NCBI GenBank assembly: GCA_002726925.1
Contig: PBTJ01000099.1
Span: 1 to 11,425, forward strand
DNA length: 11,425 nt
DNA from: Gammaproteobacteria bacterium
GTDB lineage: Bacteria > Pseudomonadota > Gammaproteobacteria > Pseudomonadales > Azotimanducaceae
Direction: 5' to 3'
Shown: piece by piece, positions 6,513 through 11,425 of the stretch
How positions within the stretch are numbered: position 1 is the stretch's first letter
Layout: each line of letters begins with the position of its first letter
Notes under the pieces: generated by a model
What the model saw: only the letters and a program-made list of their open reading frames with translations
What the model was told of the DNA's origin: nothing
Databases searched by the model: none
Program-made: the position numbers and the translations under genes

Positions 6513-8057
6513 ATGTCATTGCAGATTCGTCGAGCGCTCATCAGCGTTTCGGATAAATCCGGGGTTGAAGAATTTGGTCAAATCTTAGCTGCGGCTGGTG
6601 TAGAACTGCTTTCGACCGGCGGCACGTTCAAAGTCCTGCAGGATGCTGGTATTGCAGTCACGGAAGTCGCCAGTCATACCGGCTTTCCGGAGATGATGGA
6701 TGGCCGAGTAAAGACGCTGCATCCAAAAATTCATGGCGGCATCCTCGGCAGACGCGGCACCGATGACGCCGTAATGGATGCCAACGATATCACTCCGATC
6801 GATCTGCTTGTGGTGAATCTTTATCCCTTTGCGGAAACGATTGCACGAGACGATTGCACCGACGCCATGGCGATAGAGAATATCGACATAGGCGGCCCCG
6901 CCATGGTGCGCTCAGGCGCTAAGAATCATGCCGATGTGCTGACCGTTACCAGCCCTGAAGACTATGAGCGGGTTGTTGCGGCGATGCAGGCAAACCAGAT
7001 TGACCTAGAGATGCGTCGCGCTTTTGCCATCAAGGCGTTCCGACACACGGCGCAATACGATGCCACGGTCGCAGGCTACCTCGGCGCGCAAGAACCGTTA
7101 CCCGATTCCCTGACGCTGACTTACAGCAAAATTGATGACCTGCGTTATGGCGAAAATCCCCACCAAGCCGCCGGGTTCTATCGTGAGGCGGGTAAGCCGA
7201 TGCTGGGCACTATCGCTAACTATCAACAGCTTCAGGGCAAGGCCTTGTCCTATAACAACATCGCAGACACTGACGCCGCGCTGGAATGCGTCAAAGTCTT
7301 CGATGTCCCAGCCTGCGTGATTGTGAAGCACGCCAACCCTTGTGGCGTTGGGCTTGGCGCCGATCTCGCCGAGGCCTATGACAAGGCCTTCGCCACCGAT
7401 CCGACCTCGGCTTTCGGTGGCATCATCGCCCTCAATCAATCTTTGTCAGGCCCGCTGCTCGATACTATTTTGGCCAAACAGTTTGTCGAAGTTGTGATCG
7501 CGCCAGCGGTGGATGACGCCGCCGTTGAGGTGGCGAAACAGAAGAAAAATGTGCGCTTGCTGGTTTGCGGCGCGCTTGATGCTGCGCCGCGAGGTCGCGA
7601 GTTTAAACGGGTCGGCGGTGGCTTGTTGGTGCAAGACGCGGACGAACTGTGTTTGGATGCGCAGGCACTCCAAGTCGTTACCCAAAATCAGCCTGATGAG
7701 GCACAAATGCGTGACCTGCTTTTCGCATGGAAGGTCGCTTGGTTTACTAAATCGAATGCCATCGTTTATGCCCGAGATCTGCAGACGATTGGTGTTGGCG
7801 CCGGTCAGATGAGTCGAGTCATCAGCGCAAAAATAGCCGGGCTAAAGGCCGTGGAAGAGGGTCTTGCTGTGCCGGGCGCCGTCATGGCCTCGGATGCATT
7901 CTTTCCGTTCCGCGATGGTATCGACGCAGCAGCCGAAGCGGGTATCGCCGCGGTAATCCAGCCCGGTGGTTCAATGCGAGATCAAGAAGTCATCGACGCT
8001 GCCAACGAGCATGGCCTTGCCATGGTGTTCACTGGCGTAAGACACTTCCGACACTAA
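6513..8057 (+). CDS. purH: Bifunctional AICAR transformylase / IMP cyclohydrolase
   Basis: Catalyses the last two steps of de novo IMP synthesis: formyl transfer from 10-formyl-THF to AICAR, then ring closure to IMP. Both domains are complete in 514 residues (E. coli 529). The N-terminal cyclohydrolase, an MGS-like fold, shows [14 protein letters not shown] (8-21), [28 protein letters not shown] (63-81) and [15 protein letters not shown] (125-139). The transformylase domain starts near residue 200 with [13 protein letters not shown]. Further on it has [22 protein letters not shown] with the catalytic Lys272-His273, [21 protein letters not shown] and the C-terminal [13 protein letters not shown] and [15 protein letters not shown] is well placed before the ATG. 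purD follows after 30 bases, the usual purHD operon. I see no PurR-type operator upstream. Confidence 0.97.
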   Translation: MSLQIRRALISVSDKSGVEEFGQILAAAGVELLSTGGTFKVLQDAGIAVTEVASHTGFPEMMDGRVKTLHPKIHGGILGRRGTDDAVMDANDITPIDLLVVNLYPFAETIARDDCTDAMAIENIDIGGPAMVRSGAKNHADVLTVTSPEDYERVVAAMQANQIDLEMRRAFAIKAFRHTAQYDATVAGYLGAQEPLPDSLTLTYSKIDDLRYGENPHQAAGFYREAGKPMLGTIANYQQLQGKALSYNNIADTDAALECVKVFDVPACVIVKHANPCGVGLGADLAEAYDKAFATDPTSAFGGIIALNQSLSGPLLDTILAKQFVEVVIAPAVDDAAVEVAKQKKNVRLLVCGALDAAPRGREFKRVGGGLLVQDADELCLDAQALQVVTQNQPDEAQMRDLLFAWKVAWFTKSNAIVYARDLQTIGVGAGQMSRVISAKIAGLKAVEEGLAVPGAVMASDAFFPFRDGIDAAAEAGIAAVIQPGGSMRDQEVIDAANEHGLAMVFTGVRHFRH

Positions 8058-8087
8058 CGCCGTCAGATAAGGCGAGGTTTTCATCGA

Positions 8088-9383
8088 ATGAAAGTACTGG
8101 TGGTTGGTTCCGGCGGACGCGAGCATGCGCTGGCTTGGAAGCTTATGCAAAGTGCTGGTGTTGAAGAGGTGCTGGTGGCGCCGGGCAATGCGGGTACGCA
8201 GCAAGAGCCAGGGGTTCGCAACGTAGAAATTGCCGTTACTGATACCGCGGGTCTTATTACACTGTGCCAGCGCGAAAACATCGAATTCACTGTCGTTGGC
8301 CCAGAAGTGCCACTCGTTGCGGGTATTGTGGATGCGTTTGCCGAGTCCTCCTTGGCCTGTTTTGGTCCAACGGCGCAGGCAGCGCAACTGGAGGGTTCCA
8401 AAGCCTTCAGCAAAGCCTTCATGCGTCGCCACCAAATTCCCACGGCTGCCCATGAAACGTTCAGCGACGCCGCCACTGCAAAATCCTATGTTCGCGCGCA
8501 AGGTGCGCCCATCGTGATAAAGGCAGACGGGCTTGCCGCGGGCAAGGGCGTCATTGTCGCCCAAACCGAAGAGGAAGCTGCTAGCGCCATCGACGACATG
8601 CTCAGCGGTAACGGCTTTGGTGAGGCAGGTCATAGGGTGGTGATTGAGGAATTTCTGCCCGGTGAAGAAGCGAGTTTCATTTGCTTGTGTGATGGTACCA
8701 AGGCCATCCCCTTCGCCTCCTCACAAGACCACAAAGCACGGGACGATGGCGACCGCGGGCCAAATACCGGCGGTTTGGGCGCTTATTCGCCAGCCCCCGT
8801 AGTAACCGAACAGGTATACGAACTCGCCATGAAGCAAGTGATCTTACCAACGCTAAAAGGCATGGAGGCCGAGGGTTCACCTTATCGCGGCTTTTTGTAT
8901 GCCGGTTTAATGGTGAGTCCTGAGGGTGATATTAAGGTAGTAGAGTTTAACTGCCGTTTTGGCGACCCGGAGGCTCAGCCAATCATGATGCGCCTGCAAA
9001 GTGATTTGTTGCCGCTACTCCAGCAAGCCGCGGCGGGAGATTTGCAGGCGAACAGCCTACAGTTCGATCCGCGTATCGCTTTGGGTGTTGTTATTGCAGC
9101 AGGCGGTTACCCCGGCAGCTACGACAGCGGGGATGCCATTTCTGGTCTAGACAAGAATCTTGAGGACACAAAAGTTTTTCATGCCGGTACGCGTATGGAA
9201 AATGATGCCGTAGTGACCGCGGGTGGGCGGGTGCTATGTGTGGTGGGTCTTGGCGATACTGCGGCCATGGCCCAGGTGCGAGCCTACGAGCGTATCGAGT
9301 CCATCGGCTGGCGCGGCCGGTACTTTCGCAAGGACATTGGGTATCGAGCTGTGGCAAGAGAGAACGAGTCAAAAAATGCATAG
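8088..9383 (+). CDS. purD: Phosphoribosylamine-glycine ligase (GAR synthetase)
   Basis: ATP-grasp enzyme joining glycine to 5-phosphoribosylamine, the second step of purine synthesis. Its 431 residues match the family (E. coli 429). In order: the N-domain start MKVLVVGSGGREHALAWKL; VVGPEVPLVAGI (69-80); the A-domain entry GSKAFSKAFM; the ATP-grasp motif IKADGLAAGKGV (144-155); EEFLPGEEASF; the family signature QDHKARDDGDRGPNTGGLGA; and RGFLYAGLM. The metal-binding VEFNCRFGDPEAQ (285-297) is present, and the C-terminal domain ends RGRYFRKDIGYRAVA. All key elements are intact. GGCGAGG lies 14 bases before the ATG as a modest ribosome site. It forms an operon with purH. Downstream, 29 bases separate it from the inferred start of the broken coq7, an unusual junction. 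Confidence 0.97.
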   Translation: MKVLVVGSGGREHALAWKLMQSAGVEEVLVAPGNAGTQQEPGVRNVEIAVTDTAGLITLCQRENIEFTVVGPEVPLVAGIVDAFAESSLACFGPTAQAAQLEGSKAFSKAFMRRHQIPTAAHETFSDAATAKSYVRAQGAPIVIKADGLAAGKGVIVAQTEEEAASAIDDMLSGNGFGEAGHRVVIEEFLPGEEASFICLCDGTKAIPFASSQDHKARDDGDRGPNTGGLGAYSPAPVVTEQVYELAMKQVILPTLKGMEAEGSPYRGFLYAGLMVSPEGDIKVVEFNCRFGDPEAQPIMMRLQSDLLPLLQQAAAGDLQANSLQFDPRIALGVVIAAGGYPGSYDSGDAISGLDKNLEDTKVFHAGTRMENDAVVTAGGRVLCVVGLGDTAAMAQVRAYERIESIGWRGRYFRKDIGYRAVARENESKNA

Positions 9384-9412
9384 AACAAAAGTGGGCCGTC
9401 ATCGCACACGTC

Positions 9413-9885
9413 ATGGATTGGATCAGTGGCTTCGATCGAGGGCTGCGCACTCTGACCGTTGTTCATCAGGCGGTTCGACCTCACCCAGCGGCTGCTTAAG
9501 AACAGGATCACTTGGTGTGGTGACGGTCTCGTCTGCGCGAGTCAGATGCGCGAGCGAGTATTCATGACCCGGTGTTCTTTGGGCTGTTCTTCGTGATGGG
9601 CTGTCTTTCGTGATGGGCGCTGCAGCGGGTTTGCTGGGTGACCGCGTGAGCTTGGGCTTTGTCGAGGCGACGGAAGTTCAGGTGGTGCGACACCTCGATG
9701 AGCATTTACAAACCCTGCCGGAGCAAGATGACAAAAGTTTCAAGGTTTTAGAAGCTATGCGAGCAGACGAAACTCGTCATGCCGCCCAACCGTTGGCCGA
9801 GGGAGGTGAAGAGTTTCCCCAGCCGGTGAAACAGGTCATGCGTGCATTGGCTAAGGTGATGACGACAACCACCTACCATTTTTAG
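9413..9885 (+). pseudogene. coq7: Degenerate coq7 (demethoxyubiquinone hydroxylase), multiply disrupted
   Basis: Coq7 is a membrane-associated di-iron hydroxylase of ubiquinone synthesis. This copy can be pieced together from two frames but cannot make an intact enzyme. Frame 2 starts MDWISGFDRGLRTLTVVHQA, like the family N-terminus. After PHPAAA it reaches a TAA (9497-9499), then resumes EQDHLVW (normally EExDHLAWC), with TGA (9521-9523) where Cys is usual. It continues RSRLRESDAR up to DPVFFGLFFVMG. An imperfect 17-base tandem duplication (9581-9614) then shifts to frame 1, which continues from GLSFVMGAAAGLLGD through SLGFVEATEVQV and DETRHAA to the normal end MTTTTYHF. Between RPHP and EQDH roughly 55-70 residues are missing, including the conserved NHTGE segment carrying the first iron ligand. 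Residues of two later ExxH sites survive. The 91-residue frame at 9610-9885 could be translated, but it lacks most of the active site. Confidence 0.9.
9581..9614 (+). repeat. Imperfect 17-base tandem duplication inside the coq7 remnant
   Basis: GGGCTGTTCTTCGTGAT (9581-9597) is followed immediately by GGGCTGTCTTTCGTGAT (9598-9614); they differ at two adjacent positions. The second copy reads GLSFVMG in the downstream frame and matches the conserved Coq7 sequence, so it appears ancestral. Because 17 is not a multiple of three, the duplication moves the reading frame. Confidence 0.85.
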
Positions 9886-9911
9886 CGGCAAGTCGACGAT
9901 CGCCAATGGGC

Positions 9912-10334
9912 CTAACTTACCTCCAGTAATTCGAAAGAATGCGAGATCATCACACCAGCCTTGTCGAGCATGATCGAGGCGGAGCAGTATTTTTCCGCAG
10001 TTAGGTCGATGGCGCGCTGCACTTTAGCTGCATCGAGAGCCTTGCCGGTAATCTGAAAATGGATATCGATGGTTTCAAATACGGCAGGAATGGCGTCTGT
10101 GCGCTTGGCGGTTAGAGCAACGGAAAACCCCGCTACCTGCTGTCGGCTTTTGCGCAAAATCTCGACAACATCAAATGCCGTACAGCCTCCTAAACCCATC
10201 AACATCAGTTCCATAGGCCGACTGCCCCGATTTTCTCCGCCTTGCTCAGGTGGTCCGTCCATTGCGACTTCGTGTCCAAAATCGTTGGTGGCAACGAAGT
10301 GAACATTGTCCCGCCAATCTACCGTGACCTGCAC
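9912..10334 (-). CDS. OsmC-family protein, YhfA type
   Basis: Cytoplasmic OsmC/Ohr-fold protein of 140 residues, member of the YhfA branch often found next to crp. OsmC and Ohr relatives are thiol peroxidases; the role of the YhfA branch is not firmly established. The two conserved cysteines are present: Cys51 in LMGLGGCTAFDVV and Cys117 in AEKYCSASIML, the latter being the strong family signature. Other landmarks are MDGPPEQGGENRGSRPMELM and the C-terminal HSFELLEV. GTG at 10334 is chosen because AGGAG lies 6 bases upstream and the resulting N-terminus (V/M-QVTVDW) fits the family. The ATG at 10358 would add eight residues that read through the ribosome site. It is convergent with the coq7 remnant, 26 bases apart, and divergent from the CRP-family gene. 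In Pseudomonas I recall speD lying between coq7 and this gene; it is absent here. Confidence 0.92.
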   Translation of the reverse strand: MQVTVDWRDNVHFVATNDFGHEVAMDGPPEQGGENRGSRPMELMLMGLGGCTAFDVVEILRKSRQQVAGFSVALTAKRTDAIPAVFETIDIHFQITGKALDAAKVQRAIDLTAEKYCSASIMLDKAGVMISHSFELLEVS

Positions 10335-10635
10335 AGATCTCTCCTCTTCGTTGCGCATTAAAGACCGCTGAAACTGAGTTTTTCCCCTAACTGACGGCGA
10401 ATTCCTTCAGTCAAACCCAAAAAAACGCGTTTGGTAGGGACTTTACTACCGTTTGTCACCCCACAGGCGCGATTTCGGCAGTTAGGCATAGCATCAATAA
10501 AGAAGAAAAAGCGACTGGTTCACATTGTGAAGCGTTGACTCGATAGCTGAATCCAAGTGGTTAGCAAACTGTGCGGAGTGTGACTCCGACGGTAGTCGAT
10601 GAACTAGCGCTGAAAAATTTTAGAGGAGAGACTCC
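10335..10635. promoter_or_regulatory. Divergent regulatory region between osmC-like and CRP-family genes, with two palindromes
   Basis: There are 301 non-coding bases between divergent starts. Two perfect 6-base-arm palindromes are present: TTCACA-T-TGTGAA at 10519-10531 and CGGAGT-GTG-ACTCCG at 10574-10588. Each contains TGTGA (10526-10530 and 10579-10583), the CRP half-site, and the two copies are 53 bases apart, close to five helical turns. Neither forms the canonical TGTGA-N6-TCACA arrangement. A further arm pair, GGTAG/CTACC, is at 10433-10450. TTGACT at 10535-10540 could be a -35, but no good -10 follows. The ribosome site of the CRP-family gene is AGGAG at 10624-10628. Confidence 0.45.
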
Positions 10636-11425
10636 ATGAAGGCGACGGAAAATAACGGGTACCACAGATCGACATTGAGCGGCCAAAATGCTCCCGCCCG
10701 GCACGATGCATTTAGGTCACAGATAGAGTCTTCATCCATGGCGGCGGAGCTGTCTGATAGGGCTGCCGCCCAAGAGCTGAGCCTTAATTCGGAGGAGCGG
10801 CACATGCACCTAGAAGCCTCCCTCCCGCTATCCTTGAAGTGCTTGTCGGTTGTCAGCAACTTGGATGAGGGATTGTTGGTCGCATTGCTGCAAGACGCGA
10901 TCATTCGCACCTTTAAGCAAAAAGAAATCGTGCTGCAGCCGGGCGAGAATGATGATCGGATTTATATGGTGGTGGATGGGGTCGTTACTCTGCACACCTA
11001 TACGGCAAATGGTCGGCAGATCATTAACGATTACCTTGGTCGCGGCTATTTCTTTGGCGAGACCGCTTTAACCGACCCTGAAGGGTCAGACTTTTGGGCT
11101 AACTCAAAGGGGGACTGCGCCGTGGCCTCCATTTCGAGAGAGCGTTTTATGGAGGTTGGCATGGCGCATCCTGCGTTGCTGCGGGCGCTGACCAACCAGC
11201 TAATACGGCGCTTGCACTCGGCAGATCACAAGGCTTGCGACCTGGCATTTTTGGATGTCAGCGGTCGTGTCGCCAATGCCCTGCAGCATTTAGCCAAGGG
11301 CCCATGCGCAATCACGCATCCGGATGGCATGCAGATTCGTATGACGCGGCAGGAAATTGGACTCATTGTTGGGTGTTCACGCGAAATGGTCGGCCGCGCG
11401 ATCAAAATCCTCGCCCATCAAGGCG
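10636..11425 (+). CDS. CRP-family transcriptional regulator, divergent cyclic-nucleotide site, 3' end cut by window
   Basis: The frame is open from the ATG at 10636, with AGGAG 7 bases before it, to the window edge (263 codons). Residues about 66-190 form a cyclic-nucleotide-binding fold (RIYMVVDGVVTLH, GYFFGETAL). Residues 203-263 form a CRP winged helix: LAFLDVSGR, HPDGMQIRMTRQEIG and the recognition helix CSREMVGRAIK. Arg249, Glu250 and Arg254 match CRP Arg180, Glu181 and Arg185, and Thr227 matches Thr158 of activating region 1, so CRP-like DNA sites and polymerase contact are expected. In the ligand site, Glu142 matches Glu72, but Arg82-Ser83 become Ser-Asp with a one-residue deletion nearby, and Thr127-Ser128 become Ala-Asp. 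The first 60 or so residues are a polar extension absent from E. coli CRP. It is a crp/vfr positional homologue beside the YhfA gene, but cAMP response is doubtful. Confidence 0.88.
   Translation, partial: MKATENNGYHRSTLSGQNAPARHDAFRSQIESSSMAAELSDRAAAQELSLNSEERHMHLEASLPLSLKCLSVVSNLDEGLLVALLQDAIIRTFKQKEIVLQPGENDDRIYMVVDGVVTLHTYTANGRQIINDYLGRGYFFGETALTDPEGSDFWANSKGDCAVASISRERFMEVGMAHPALLRALTNQLIRRLHSADHKACDLAFLDVSGRVANALQHLAKGPCAITHPDGMQIRMTRQEIGLIVGCSREMVGRAIKILAHQG

Noticed and set aside
7971..8633. 220-residue minus-strand open frame
   Set aside because: It lies antisense across the purH end and purD start, both of which match their families throughout. Its translation has no recognisable motifs.
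9521..9523. TGA in coq7 at a conserved Cys position as a selenocysteine codon
   Set aside because: Cys-to-TGA is a selenoprotein hallmark, but the same frame also has a TAA 24 bases earlier, a large internal loss and a downstream frameshift. Decay explains it better, and I see no SECIS-like hairpin.
9223..9567. 114-residue plus-strand frame spanning the purD end and coq7 remnant
   Set aside because: Its sequence is Ser/Arg/Gly-rich without motifs. The Coq7-like residues of the same stretch are in a different frame.
10519..10531. TTCACATTGTGAA as a canonical CRP box
   Set aside because: The half-sites are inverted relative to the TGTGA-N6-TCACA consensus and have the wrong spacing, so it is kept only as an unassigned palindrome.
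10620..10910. 96-residue minus-strand frame over the start of the CRP-family gene
   Set aside because: It is antisense to a frame with strong CRP homology and a good ribosome site, and has no motifs of its own.

Overview
The window looks like chromosomal DNA from a free-living gammaproteobacterium of moderate, slightly GC-rich composition. The gene content (dsbD, aroQ, accB, prmA, dusB, purH, purD, a coq7 remnant, a YhfA-type OsmC gene and a CRP-family regulator) and the local gene pairs match conserved gammaproteobacterial neighbourhoods. By memory it is closest to Pseudomonas/Cellvibrio-like layouts. I cannot name a genus, and I see no phage, IS element, CRISPR array, tRNA or rRNA.

Layout. 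Positions 1-673 (minus strand) hold the N-terminal 224 codons of a TPR-type putative lipoprotein that runs off the left edge. It is divergent from dsbD (937-2874), which passes electrons from the cytoplasm to the periplasm. Next comes a plus-strand housekeeping run: aroQ (3002-3445), accB (3487-3909), prmA (3906-4811, overlapping accB in a GTGA), a small VOC/glyoxalase-fold protein (4894-5262), dusB (5436-6467), purH (6513-8057) and purD (8088-9383). Downstream of purD is a clearly broken coq7 (9413-9885). Converging on it is a YhfA-like OsmC gene (9912-10334, minus). After a 301-base spacer with two palindromes, a CRP-family gene starts at 10636 and runs off the right edge.

How the genes relate. 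These are core-metabolism neighbours rather than one pathway: periplasmic thiol redox (DsbD), shikimate pathway (AroQ), fatty-acid initiation (AccB), ribosomal protein L11 methylation (PrmA), tRNA dihydrouridine (DusB), purine synthesis (PurD, PurH), ubiquinone hydroxylation (Coq7, lost here) and global transcription control (CRP family).

The interest lies in what is missing or altered. accC is absent between accB and prmA, and fis is absent between dusB and purH. coq7 carries an in-frame internal deletion, two in-frame stops and a 17-base tandem duplication that shifts the frame. The CRP homologue keeps its DNA-recognition helix and activating-region-1 loop but has replaced four residues that contact cAMP in E. 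coli CRP, and it has an N-terminal extension of roughly 60 residues. I found no convincing undescribed multi-gene system. The window reads as a housekeeping region that has undergone gene loss and regulator divergence.
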